Part shown: positions 24,566-36,190 of the stretch, piece by piece
Layout of the letters: the number at the start of each line of letters is the position of its first letter
How positions within the stretch are numbered: the first letter of the stretch is position 1
DNA from: Branchiostoma floridae
Lineage: Eukaryota > Chordata > Leptocardii > Amphioxiformes > Branchiostomatidae
Direction of reading: 5' to 3'
Length of the DNA: 64,000 nucleotides
Assembly: GCF_000003815.2 (NCBI RefSeq)
Contig: NC_049996.1
Span: forward strand, 2,404,350 to 2,468,349
Made by a program: the position numbers and the translations under genes
The notes under the pieces: model-generated
The model's database searches: none
What the model was told of the DNA's origin: nothing
The model's input: only the letters and a program-made list of their open reading frames with translations

Positions 24566-25825
24566 CCTGAAAAGAACATCATAGAAACCTTAAGATAATT
24601 GACTGCTTCTGACTGTAATAAGAGAATATAATTCAACCAGAGATAGCATAGCAATTAGCGATTGGACCAATGGGAGCTCGTACTGTGTGGCTAAATGTTG
24701 GGTTGGTGGAGCTATAGGAGTGGTCAACTGACCAGAATGATTTGCTGGTGTGTGACAGGTGTGTGAATGCCCAGGAAATTTTGAAGACTGAGTGTACATT
24801 GTACCCTCAGAATGCACCTACAAATGTACAATGTATGTGGGAGGGACTCACACTGACAGTGGAATTTTAACACAAAGAACAATGAACTATGATAATAAAC
24901 ACTTAGTCCATCTGCAGAAAATATGACATGACACATTCCAACTAAGAATGTAACAAAAAACCAGGGAAGTGTTGCAGCCCACAAGTAACCAAAAACTCAA
25001 GAGGAAATGGTGCAAAATAGCTAAGGTGCAGAAACCTAGCTAAGTAAAGTAAATTGCACTGATCGATATGATGGCACCAAACGTGAACACATTCAAAGTG
25101 AGAAGGGACAAACTTGTGGCAAGACATCCAGTGATGTAACGTTACATGTACATGTACAACTACAGGGTTCTGGAAAAAGCACACAGGGCATAAATGACAG
25201 TTCTAGATTGAACCAAGGAGGTTTAACGCCGGGCCAACTGGAAACTAGGATCCCTACCTGGCCAACTTAACTTTATTCTACCATTACAGTAGTAACTCAA
25301 TATTTTCTGTGACCATAACACCTGTGACTGAAATTGTATGTCCTTGTCATCTGTGGCTAACATACACAGAGTATAACATGGCACTCGTGCCCTGTCAGCG
25401 TGTCCATGGCTTTGAATAGCCTGTGTTTACACCCAGGAGGGTCTTTTCCCCTGTTGTAGGAGGTTCTATTCAACTTGAGAATACATTGTATAAACCAGGT
25501 GGGGGGAAGGGGTATTGGTTACACATTCTCCTGCTTGCCATGGGCGTCACTGATAGGTGCTGCATGAAATGCACTGCTAAAGGACAAAGCCTTTCAAGAC
25601 AAGATCATCAACAAATATTGATTACAAATGGGCCTTAAACGTCACCCACTCATTTGTCATTATCTTTGTTTAAGTATTTGATACTTATGATCAAGGTTAG
25701 ATAATGGTTGGAAAAAAAGGAAGTACCCAAAATGGCTGACTGTGGTCCCATTGTTTACACACCTGAGTCTAACAATTGTACAGTGCTAAGTGAAGCGATC
25801 ATGCAAGCAGCTTCTTAGTACTCAC

Positions 25826-25875
25826 CTGGATACATGTAACTTGCCTGGAAGACTTAAACTTAAAGATTTTACAAA
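25826..25875 (-). other. 5' UTR exon of the minus DED/NHL gene
   Basis: Read on the minus strand, CTTCCAGGCAAGTTACATG... ends at a GTGAGTAC donor (exon end 25826). The plus-strand paralogue has the matching CCAGGCAAGTTACATTC before a GTGAGTAG donor at 45590. Conservation in both copies, and a splice acceptor directly before each ATG, support a non-coding first exon. The upstream limit is unknown. Confidence 0.6.
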
Positions 25876-28312
25876 CACAGCGTGTTCATCCTAGACAAAC
25901 TCCTCAAGTAGTTACAAATTTTGGGATAAGGTACCATCATGGTTGATAGATATCAAGTTACACTAAGTAAACTGTTCTCATGGCTTATTGCATTCTAGGG
26001 GCGATTCACGCAGTTTTCTTCCGCAAGCCTACAAGTAGTTCTGGTACAATAGCTTCAATTATGTGAATTTGGACATTGAATTTGAATGACAGAATGTCTC
26101 CTGCAAGTTTCAACCATGTGCTCGATTCTAATGAGGGAAGGAAGGGGTATTACAATGTTTAATCTCATTAAAATGTCCGACAAGCATAACAAAGTGTTTA
26201 TCTATAGGACTTGGTGAGTGGCCAAGGTAAATTGCTTCAGGGCATCCCACACTGCCTTGAATTCCATACTTCCCCAAATCCTTCCGCATCAGCAAGGTCA
26301 GCCTGCAAGCATCATCATACAAGAAAACAAAATGAAAATACTGACAACATAATGGTGTGTAATAATATATCTTAGACAAAGACCTTCTGAATCATTCTTA
26401 TACTAAACTCGGCACAAAATGTTTGGAATATTAACTTTGGCTGATCATATTTCCGTTGTTTCTGCATCAATTTCATTGTGTTATATATCAATAGAAAGTG
26501 TGTGTGATTTCCTTTCATATGGTATCAAACTCCTTATGATTATAAATCCGTGGAACGAGCACCAGGGCTGCTTACGTCAGTGGATCACACAAAAAATGTG
26601 TCCAAATTTCCCTTCTTGTGTTCAACACTGTATCATCCTGATGACCCCTGATGGTATGGGTGCAGGTGTCAATGATTCATCATAATCTATCCTTTTTTCA
26701 CATAATCTTTGGTATAAAGAACATCCATGTTTATCTATAACATTTGAGTATCATCCATTGATTTGACATCACATAATAAACAAGAGGTTTAAAATGAAAT
26801 ACAAATGGCATCTCAATCCTGGCTAATGTCTTCTATCAAACTTGCTTGCCAATATTACAGTTTTTGGTGACGCCTCGGGGGCGAGCCTAGCAGTATAATG
26901 TGCATCCGTTTGTCAAGAATTCCCAGACTTATACAGTTATGTCAGGAATTTGTTTTCCGCGCGTGCGTAGTCGCATCATGCTAGCCTGCATTCTTCCGGT
27001 CATTTTTTTTTCACATTTCATTCACAAAGTCATAATTTAAAGTACAGAACATTCAAAGATAATCACCTAATCACTATAGAGCATACGACTAAATATACAC
27101 AACTAAAGCCAATCATTATAGAATATTTACACTAGCATTACCTTACCACTTTACACACTAGTCTACCTTTACTCAGTCATCTAGGCATATGCAATACTAT
27201 ATACTATAACACATTTACATATTGTTGCAAGGACCATTCCCACTGGATTTTTTGGCTAGGGTTTGCTCCCTAGGACTTTTTGTACAGGGGTGTTTTGTCC
27301 CCCCTGGATTTTTTTGTGGCTAGGGTTTCTTCCCTAGGACTTCTGTGCAGGGGTGTCATCCCTGGGTTTCTGTGCAGGGTTTTCTTTCCCTGGTTTCAAT
27401 TTTACACATATCACAAATTTACAGAAATATTACTCAAACATTCCCATTTGCATAAAAACAAAAAATCAGAAGATAAACACGTCAAATACACCACTATCTT
27501 AGCACTAACAAACTCACACAAACATTGCAATGTTTACAAATACAATGTTAGGCTTACACAAACCTTAATATAAGAACATTTTAAACAGAACATACAAATA
27601 TCAAAAAGCTCATACACATACACAAATAAAAAAATACAAAACAGCCTTACAGCAAGCATACAATTTCCAAAACACAAACATTAGAATTTACAAAAGCTAC
27701 ATAAGCAGGTTTACACAAAAAGACATGATCACCTTTACGAGCAAACAAGAAGAAAGCCATCACTCATCAAGAAATGAGAAAAAAAACAGGCATAAGCAAT
27801 CTTAGCTAAACAGTGATCTGTGCTACTGTGCAACAGAAACATCAAGACAACGTCAGGTTGCAAAAACAGAAACATTCTGTTACATCACAAAATTTACTTT
27901 TGGAATGTAGCAAAATGCAAAAAGAATGAAAAAAATAGTCTGCATTCTTCCTGTCATGCCCAAATATAAACCGGTAGCCACTGGAGGTCTCACGGAGCCA
28001 CGTAGTGGTCACGCCCGAAGTCCAAAAAACGCCCTTAAACTACCCGGCGGGACCCCTTTTCTCGATTGTGATTAAAGCATTAGACGGAAACCACCCCCAG
28101 AAAGACAATGTGTAGGCTGTTAGACCAGAGCCATTTCTTTCATTGCATGTCAAGTAATACAAGCAGCGTCGTTGGCAGAAAAATATGCTCAAAAGGATAC
28201 TTAGGCTTTTATAAATAAGCAAAAATATCCATAGATCCCATGGTCAAACAGCTTGATTGTGGATTCATAAGTTTAACCTGTAAAAGTTGGAGAGATTGGG
28301 CTGAAAGGAAAG
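25876..28312. other. intergenic, repeats only
   Basis: No gene seen. It contains the right copy of the 118-bp direct repeat (26748-26865), an inverted partner (26870-26985) of a segment at 41300-41405, and a G-poor, A/C-rich block (27004-27940) bounded by 20-base direct repeats. Short tandem units with CCCTAGGACTT occur at 27247-27395. The ORFs here are unconvincing. Confidence 0.6.
26748..26865 (+). repeat. 118-bp direct repeat, right copy
   Basis: Gap-free match to 21388-21505 (about 89 percent by eye), same orientation, 5.36 kb away. It ends where another dispersed repeat (GGTGACGCCTC) begins. Confidence 0.85.
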
Positions 28313-31009
28313 TTATCGGTTGCCATTGGCTACGGGTGCAGCATGTCTTTGTGGCCTCATTTCGTCCATCTTCCGGAACAGTTCGTAAGGTGTTGGTCGC
28401 TTCGATGGGTCGACTATCCAGCAGGACCTGATGATGCGGTACACAGACTTGGGACAGTTCTCCGGCTGCTGCAGACGGACTCCTTTCTTCAGCAGCTCCA
28501 ACAGTGTGCACACGTCCGGGTGCATCGGGCCGCCAGCATAGCGCGGCTCCTCCCCAAAGCTGGCGATCTCCCACAGCAGCACGCCGTACGACCACACGTC
28601 ACTCTCGCACGTGTACACCCCGTCCCGTAACGACTCCAGCGCCATCCACTTCAGCGGCAACAGCTCCTCCTCCCCGCCCTGGTTGGTGCGTTTGTACGCC
28701 GACGACACGTAAACGTCACGCGACAGCCCGAAATCCGCTATCTTGGCCACTTTCCTGTCGCTGATGACGACGTTACGAGCTGCGATATCCCGGTGCACGA
28801 TCTTCAGACGTGCCAGCTCTGATAACCCACTGGCAACGTCACACGCAAACCCCAGCCGTTCTAACAGTTTGCTATTCCTCGTTGTCTTAAAATGTTCACG
28901 TAAAGTCCACAGGTACCGCCGCAGTTCTTCATTACTTGCGTACTCTACAAAGATGTACTGAGGCTCAGACTTAGTCATAACGCCATGAAGCTTCACCACA
29001 TTCGGGTGTCCCTCTTTGTCCTCGTGGATCCTGGCAAGGATGTCCATTTCGCGGCGAAAGTCACGAACAGCAGAGGCTGTCATACGATCAGGTCGGATAC
29101 TTTTAGCGGCGACCAAAACCTCGTAGCCTGCCGGCACGCGCAGTCTTCCCCGTACAACATGGCCGAACTGTCCCTCGCCAATCATGTGTTCGAAACGAAT
29201 GTCCTCTCTCTCAACTTCCCACGATGAAAGGGTTTCCATGGGGGGCGGGCCGGACGTCATTTCCAAGTCCACAGTTTGACGTTCCGTTTCTTTTGGGCGG
29301 TGGTGACGCCGTTTGACCAGGACCCCAGTCACGATACAACCGATTACAGCAATGGTCGGGATAACGGACGCCAACACTACAACAACGACTTGATTCTTGT
29401 CAGGGACGATCTGACAAAACTCACCCGACAGTCCTTCAGCGCAAATACAGCTGCCATTGACTGGATCACAGGAGGCGTTGTTTGCACAGTTGCAGTTCAT
29501 GCTGCAGTTCCACCCGAATGTGTCAGGTGCGCAGATGTGCTCGCACCTGTCGCCATGACGACCCGGAGGACACAGACAACCCTCCCACCTGTCACACGTC
29601 CCCCCGTACTCACAGTCGCACACTCGGCTGCAAACTTCTCCATAGTAGTTGGGTCTGCATTCCGTGGAGTTCAGCATAAAACTCGCATTATAAAGTTTGC
29701 TATCTTCGTCCTGTACCAGACAACTATACCTGCCGTTATCTGATTCTAGGATTGGCTGAAAGCTGATGGAACCGTTCTGTACTGTCCCTTCTTCGATTAC
29801 TTTTGTGTCATGATGTCTTTTTCCTGCTTGATAAGTCCACGTCATATTTGCTACGCGGATGTGTGGAGCCACACAGGTCAAAGTCAGATTGGTACCGATG
29901 TACTTCACGACTGAATCGCCAGGTGTCTCGAAGATGACGACCTCAGGCCAGGGAATGTCACAGGCCCTCCCTCTCCAGCCCGGACGGCACTCACACGCAC
30001 CGTTAAAGCCGTGACAACGGGCTCCGTTCTTGCAAACACACTCCTTGTCACAGTACACACCGTACCAGCCCTCTGGACATCCTGTTACGTTATAATGAGA
30101 TGTGTACTCCAACAGGTTTGTACCGGCACCCTCGATAGTCTCGACGTTGCCGCCACATTGTATCCAGTATGATGATGTGGACCATATCTCATTCAACTCT
30201 ACAGCAATGAAAATGCGGCCACTATCGTCAATTTGTAACTGACTACTCTGTGCCCACCGAGGCAAGTCGTCATCGAGAGAAATGTCCAGTAAAGTAATGT
30301 TCCCTTTGTCCTGGCATGTGAGTTCGAGCCTACCTTGTTGTCGTCGTCCTTGAAGTATAGCGGCAAGAACAGCCCAGTCTGTAGTTGGGGCTTCTTTTAC
30401 ACTTCCAAGGAATCTTGCTGAACAATCACATCTCAAGACGAAATTATCCGCGTACTTGTTAGCCAACGCATACTGAAGGAAGTCTCTGTACGACGCAACT
30501 CTCTCTCCGTTTAATGATGCATAAAACCCGTCATCACTGCTGAGTAGGGTGTAGTCTCCGCGGACTACCCCCCTCTCTCTGGCGGGAAGGACTGGCGTTT
30601 CACACCGCTTGTTATAGAATGGCGGGTACCCCGGCACGTCTAGGACTACGATGACAAGTTTCACGTACAGAACGTTATTGTTCCTGGTGTTACCCAGCTC
30701 CACCGTCAGGTTGTACCGCGGGTAAAACTTGTAGTCCAGCGGTGCCGCCACGATCAACGCCGAGTCCTCATCACGAACCCCGAACCGTCCCAAATCGTCC
30801 CCTGCGGTGATGTTTGCCGACCTAAACGTCCCATTGCCGCCCACTGTAGAACCAACGCTGGTGTTAAGAAAATCTCTCAACTGCACCACTGTGCTACCAA
30901 CTGACGAATCTTCGGGTATTTCGACGTTTTCGCCTGAAACGATAACGTCCTGAGAAGCCTGGAAGCCAGACAGCAGAAGTCCAGCACAGAGCACCGCACG
31001 TAGTGTCAT
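28313..31009 (-). CDS. intronless receptor tyrosine kinase (cadherin-EGF-Ig-EGF)
   Basis: A single 898-codon ORF. Residues 1-19 are a signal peptide. About 28-125 resemble a cadherin repeat (VEIPEDSSVGS, APLDYKFYPRYNLTV, VVLDV). 311-350 form an EGF-like module, 355-447 an Ig-like domain (LTLTC, GRYSCLV), and 451-532 two to three EGF-like modules. A hydrophobic segment at 541-565 spans the membrane. The kinase has GEGQFG (611-616), the VAAK lysine 636, the helix-C glutamate 654, HRDIAARN (739-746), DFG (759-761), tyrosines 767 and 772 in the activation loop, and WMALES where most RTKs have WMAPE. All catalytic residues are present. EGF/Ig content and WMALES recall Tie and RET, but the domain order fits neither, so I give no symbol. 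Absence of introns across the ectodomain and kinase is unusual for an RTK and suggests a retrocopy. Confidence 0.9.
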   Translation of the reverse strand: MTLRAVLCAGLLLSGFQASQDVIVSGENVEIPEDSSVGSTVVQLRDFLNTSVGSTVGGNGTFRSANITAGDDLGRFGVRDEDSALIVAAPLDYKFYPRYNLTVELGNTRNNNVLYVKLVIVVLDVPGYPPFYNKRCETPVLPARERGVVRGDYTLLSSDDGFYASLNGERVASYRDFLQYALANKYADNFVLRCDCSARFLGSVKEAPTTDWAVLAAILQGRRQQGRLELTCQDKGNITLLDISLDDDLPRWAQSSQLQIDDSGRIFIAVELNEIWSTSSYWIQCGGNVETIEGAGTNLLEYTSHYNVTGCPEGWYGVYCDKECVCKNGARCHGFNGACECRPGWRGRACDIPWPEVVIFETPGDSVVKYIGTNLTLTCVAPHIRVANMTWTYQAGKRHHDTKVIEEGTVQNGSISFQPILESDNGRYSCLVQDEDSKLYNASFMLNSTECRPNYYGEVCSRVCDCEYGGTCDRWEGCLCPPGRHGDRCEHICAPDTFGWNCSMNCNCANNASCDPVNGSCICAEGLSGEFCQIVPDKNQVVVVVLASVIPTIAVIGCIVTGVLVKRRHHRPKETERQTVDLEMTSGPPPMETLSSWEVEREDIRFEHMIGEGQFGHVVRGRLRVPAGYEVLVAAKSIRPDRMTASAVRDFRREMDILARIHEDKEGHPNVVKLHGVMTKSEPQYIFVEYASNEELRRYLWTLREHFKTTRNSKLLERLGFACDVASGLSELARLKIVHRDIAARNVVISDRKVAKIADFGLSRDVYVSSAYKRTNQGGEEELLPLKWMALESLRDGVYTCESDVWSYGVLLWEIASFGEEPRYAGGPMHPDVCTLLELLKKGVRLQQPENCPKSVYRIIRSCWIVDPSKRPTPYELFRKMDEMRPQRHAAPVANGNR

Positions 31010-31044
31010 CTTCTCTTCTTAGAGCAACTGGCCTGTGTTTAATA

Positions 31045-31165
31045 CTAGCCTCCACCAGGCCTTCCTACGGGGGTACGGGGATCGTAGAATTCGGCAAAAA
31101 ATTGGGAAATTGGCCAGGGAAGTCAGTCCACGCTCATCTTCATGTTGCGCGGCCGGCCAACTTAA
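31045..31165. repeat. dispersed repeat upstream of the kinase
   Basis: The stretch CTTCCTACGGGGGTACGGGG...AATTGGCCAGGGAAGTCA is related to 43289-43355 (CTTCCTACGGGGTATGG...TTCACCAGGAAAGTCA). It lies within 160 bases 5' of the kinase start codon, so it may contribute to the promoter or 5' UTR. Confidence 0.5.
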
Positions 31166-33947
31166 CTCTATTAGCAAATTATTCTCTCCATAATGCTATA
31201 GCCAGCGTAGTCAGTCTGGTACAGAAGTCTTCTGGTGTCACCACGTTTCCTCTCGCTGCTGACTGGTCAATCGTTTTCTTTTCTTATCACTACTCTTTTG
31301 GACGCCATTTTCTGTTTCTTCTTTTGCCGGACTGCACTCTTTCTTTAGGGTGCTGACAAAAACACAAACAAGAACAAAATTAATTGCGCGGCTCTTTGAT
31401 GACAGTTGAAAAATTCAAGCTCAAAAGTTATGTTAATCTAACACCAAATCAAATGAAAATACACAAAGTGATGCAATGAAAATGTGAAATCCCAGGATAG
31501 AACTCTCTTCTTTCCCCGGTGGATTAAAAGAAGGAATCATCTGTGTGATCACTGAAAGATTTCTTCCCGAGAGTACAATGCTTTTCTACAGGTAACCACC
31601 CAACCGTTCGTTATAGACACAGTACATGTCAGTAAATCATATCCAGCACAATTTCTATGGAAAACACCCTAGGCTCAGTTGACCGCCCAGCGCACCTGGT
31701 TAGCCCGCCCCCACATTTGCTTGAACCGACAACAAAAATGAGAATCAAGACAAAATCCTGCAAATCACTTTATACTGCTCTCATTCAGAAATACACAGTG
31801 GTACCAAGCTGCCAACAGAAATGACAGACACTTTTCGGTATAGACTCTTTTGATTGGAAGAAGATTTTGAAAATGCTTAGCACAACTTCATGTAAAGAAA
31901 CACAAATAGCAGAATTTGATTACAAATTACTTCCTCACTCAAATTCTGCCATGCGGGGAAGATTGCTCTTGCCCTGGGTAAGATTTGCGATGAGTTTATA
32001 TATATTTTTGCGAACACTTTTGTTAACTACCACGCACGTAGCTCTCCCAACTACACCGTTCTCACGCGGCGGCCATGATAGATCGAAGACGAGGTCAATG
32101 AGGCAAACAGACAAAACTTATTTCTAAAATCAGGTCCCATTTAGTTTTTCCCCAAACCACAAATTTTTTTATAATACAAGATAGAATGATAAACATTACA
32201 AGTAGTGTTATGCACTGAAAGATGTAGCAATTTAGAGTAGTGTAGACTGATCTCATAGTCCCGTATGAGATGCAAAACAAAAACATAATAATGCAAATTT
32301 TTGATGGATTTGCAGCCATTCACTTATTGGTCACTTTCCTAATTCCTAATTCATTGGCTGAACTTCTAATTATGATGGACAGCTTTTTGTTTGCCGCATT
32401 GAACTCGTTTTAGATCTATCATGGCCGCCACGTGAGAAAGGTGTATACGGTTAAGTACTGCTTTGTAACTCGCTCACGTATTTGGAGCCAAACTATGACA
32501 TAGCTGCAGTACGGCGTCTTTGACTTAACGCACCGGTTTATACCACACCTTGACTCGTACATGTATTTTCTACTCTACACTACTCCGAGAACAAGATTTT
32601 AGTAACTTTCGACCGTATCGCCATTTGGAAAACTCACCTGTGAGACAAAATTGGAGACAACTTTAGAGATCTTTAAGCTGGCAGTGATGATCTGTCAGTG
32701 GCAGGCACGACTGTTTACAACATGCTGTTAAGCCGGTTTTTTCCGCGACCCCCGGAGGTAACGTTAATTAAGGGTCAATGACGTAGGGGTAACAAAAACA
32801 ACTAAAAGTAGTGCGGCCGAAATATGGAAGCGTCTGTAACTCTGGTTTACCTTTATCCGAGGGTGACCTAAATCCGTTGTTTGTAGAAAAAACGTATTTA
32901 AGAAAATGAAGTCGATGGACTGTGGTTTCAAATCGGAACATTTTGAAAATAATGCAAATTTGAAACCCCTGTCAGCAGACGTAATACTCCTAAATGTGCT
33001 GTTTTTAAAGACAACGGATAAAGGTCACCCTGCAAATAAAGGTGAACTAACGTTACACACTGTAACGTGAAAGACAGCGGGGCATTAACTTTGGTACATA
33101 GTAGTATAATGAGTCAACTTTCAGATCGTATGTATATTTAAAGGCCATGATGTTTCCCCATTCGGTGTATCAATGCGCGCGACCTTTACAGCTGACTGCC
33201 TCTGTGAGTCCGCTGCAGTTCCGCATGGCCCCGCATGACCCATTTCAAAGAGGGCGTATAATGTATAGTGATATTGTTGAATGAATATGGGCAAAGGGAT
33301 TTAGGACTAACGTTAACTGTTGTTACTGGTTTTTGCTTTTATTTTGTGGTTTTTACATGTGCTTTGTTTAACGTATTTGTAGCTGCCATGCTTTCTTTTT
33401 GTTGTTTGTTTTGCTAAAAGTAATAAAGAATGTTTGAAAAAAAAAAGAGGGCGTATAATGTTTTCAGTACCATAACTTTTGGGGGGTTTCACTTATTTTG
33501 TAGTTCATACCATCGACTTCAACATATTAGTTTGTCGTGATTGATAACTGCACCCTACTGTAATTTTATCCGCGTCGATGTCAGTCACCTTGTGGTCCTT
33601 AACTATAGAAATCCCCATAGGCCGAAAACTGTACATGTGTTCTGCTATCACAATTAGTGTCCCCCCCCCCCCTTAATGGGAATTCGAAGGACTTCAAATA
33701 AACGCAACGGTACATTTTGGTCCAGACTTTGGAAGGGAATAACCAAAGAAGATGTTGACGGATTATTCGAATGTAGATAAGGGAAGGGGAAAATTGGCAA
33801 CAGAGTCTTCTCACTGAACAATCACGAAATTCCCACAATCGAACAGGAACCTGTAAAAATCCTAGGGCGACTATGCACGTGGGACATAACTGACACCAAG
33901 CGAGGGCAGGAGTTGATGAAACAAGCAGTGGAATGTGTAAGGGCGAA
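31166..33947. other. intergenic, one MITE and an RT remnant
   Basis: No gene was recognised. It holds the 390-bp MITE at 32054-32443, a C12 run near 33661, and a decayed reverse-transcriptase fragment at about 33780-33949. The remainder is AT-rich with no long ORF. Confidence 0.6.
32054..32443. mobile_element. MITE with ~30-bp inverted ends and TA duplication, copy 1
   Basis: Left end CACCGTTCTCACGCGGCGGC, continuing CATGATAGATC. The right end is the inverse, GATCTATCATGGCCGCCACG, ending AGAAAGGTG. A TA dinucleotide flanks each side (32052-32053 and 32444-32445), fitting a Tc1/mariner-type insertion. A second copy is at 39305-39695. Confidence 0.85.
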
Positions 33948-33949
33948 AT
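33780..33949 (+). pseudogene. reverse-transcriptase fragment of a retroelement
   Basis: One frame reads KIGNRVFSLNNHEIPTI then EQEPVKILGRLC and TDTKRGQELMKQAVE. This resembles the region after the RT palm in invertebrate non-LTR elements (a K-x-LGR motif followed by a D-x-x-x-G helix). It is truncated: the frame is lost on both sides, and it abuts the first satellite unit at 33948. Confidence 0.5.
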
Positions 33950-36190
33950 TACTTCCTTACTTTTCTACAAGGCTCGAAAGCGAATGAAGTTTCCCCCTGG
34001 CGAAACCGCTAGGCGAACCCTTCGGTAACCGCAAAGTGACCCCATACGGTGGAACTTCCAGAATCTTCAAGAAAATGTGCGTTACTTTTGTCACTTGAAG
34101 TTCATAGTAAAACCCGTAAGGAGTAGGCAAAAAGTAATTTGAGTACTGAAAATTACTTCCTTACTTTTCTACAAGGCTCGAAAGCGAATTGAAGTTCCCC
34201 TTGGCGAAACCGTTAGGCGAACCCTTCGGTAACCGCAAAGTGACCCCATACGGTGGAACTTCCAGAATCTTCAAGAAAATGTGCGTTACTTTTGTCACTT
34301 GAAGTTCATAGTAAAACCTGTAAGGAGTAGGCAAAAAGCAATTTGAGTACTGAAAATTACTTCCTTACTTTTCTACAAGGCTCGAAAGCGAATGAAGTTT
34401 CCCCTTGGCGAAACCGCTAGGCGAACCCTTCGGTAACCGCAAAGTGACCCATACGGTGGAACTTCCAGAATCTTCAGAAATGTGCGTTACTTTTGTCACT
34501 TGAAGTTCATAGTAAAACCTGTAAGGAGTAGGCAAAAAGTAATTTGAGTACTGAAAATTACTTCCTTACTTTTCTACAAGGCTCGAAAGCGAATGAAGTT
34601 TCCCCTTGGCGAAACCGCTAGGCGAACCCTTCGGTAACCGCAAAGTGACCCATACGGTGGAACTTCCAGAATCTTCAAGAAAATGTGCGTTACTTTTGTC
34701 ACTTGAAGCTCATAGTAAAACCGGTAAGGAGTAGGCAAAAAGTAATTTGAGTACTGAAAATTACTTCCTTACTTTTATACAAGGCTCGAAAGCGAATGAA
34801 GTTTCCCCTTGGCGAAACCGCTAGGCGAACCCTTCGGTAACCGCAAAGTGACCCCATACGGTGGAACTTCCAGAATCTTCAAGAAAATGTGCGTTACTTT
34901 TGTCACTTGAAGTTCATAGTAAAACCCGTAAGGAGTAGGCAAAAAGCAATTTGAGTACTGAAAATTACTTCCTTACTTTTCTACAAGGCTCGAAAGGGAA
35001 TGAAGTTTCCCCTTGGCGAAACCGCTAGGCGAACCCTTCGGTAACCGCAAAGTGACCCATACGGTGGAACTTCCAGAATCTTCAAGAAAATGTGCGTTAC
35101 TTTTGTCACTTGAAGTTCATAGTAAAACCTGTAAGGAGTAGGAAAAAGCAATTTGAGTACTGAAAATTACTTCCTTACTTTTCTACAAGGCTCGAAAGCG
35201 AACGAAGTTTCCCCTTGGCGAAACCGCTAGGCGAACCCTTCGGTAACCGCAAAGTGACCCATACGGTGGAACGTCCAGAATCTTCAAGAAAATGTGCGTT
35301 ACTTTTGACACTTGAAGTTCATAGTAAAACCCGTAAGGAGTAGGCAAAAAGCAATTTGAGTACTGAAAATTACTTCCTTACTTTTCTACAAGGCTCGAAA
35401 GCGAATGAAGTTTCCCCTTGGCGAAACCGCTAGGCGAACCCTTCGGTAACCGCAAAGTGACCCCATACGGTGGAACTTCCAGAATCTTCAACAAAATGTG
35501 CGTTACTTTTGTCACTTGAAGTTCATAGTAAAACCCGTAAGGAGTAGGCAAAAAGCATTTTGAGTACTGAAAATTACTTCCTTACTTTTATACAAGGCTC
35601 GAAAGCGAACGAAGTTCCCCTTGGCGAAACCGCTAGGCCAACCCTTCGGTAACCGCAAAGTGACCCATACGGTGGAACTTCCAGAATCTTCAAGAAAATG
35701 TGCGTTACTTTTGACACTTGAAGTTCATAGTAAAACCCGTAAGGAGTAGGCAAAAAGCAATTTGAGTACTGAAAATTACTTCCTTACTTTTCCACAAGGC
35801 TCGAAAGCGAATGAAGTTTCCCCTTGGCGAAACCGCTAGGCGAACCCTTCGGTAACCGCAAAGTCACCCCATACGGTGGAACTTCCAGAATCTTCAAGAA
35901 AATGTGCGTTACTTTTGTCACTTGAAGTTCATAGTAAAACCCGTAAGGAGTAGGCAAAAAGCAATTTGAGTACTGAAAATTACTTCCTTACTTTTCCACA
36001 AGGCTCGAAAGCGAATGAAGTTTCCCCTTGGCGAAAGTTCGAAACCGCTAGGCGAACCCTTCGGTAACCGCAAAGTGACCCATACGGTGGAACTTCCAGA
36101 ATCTTCAAGAAAATGTGCGTTACTTTTGACACTTGAAGTTCATAGTAAAACCCGTAAGGAGTAGGCAAAAAGCAATTTGAGTACTGAAAA
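33948..36190. repeat. ~203-bp satellite array, 11 copies
   Basis: Units begin ATTACTTCCTTACTTTTCTA at 33948, 34152, 34356, 34557, 34760, 34964, 35166, 35369, 35573, 35775 and 35979. The period is 201-204, and the last copy has a small insertion (GTTCGAA). All share GGCGAACCCTTCGGTAACCG and GTGCGTTACTTTTGTCACTT. Copies differ by only a few substitutions or single-base indels. There is no conserved ORF. The array ends abruptly in TACTGAAAATAGGCAAG. Confidence 0.95.

Noticed and set aside
29276-29743. 155-codon plus-strand ORF
   Set aside because: Antisense shadow of the receptor tyrosine kinase; no family resemblance.
33948-36190. CRISPR-like array
   Set aside because: The repeat is one continuous ~203-bp unit without variable spacers, in an animal genome.
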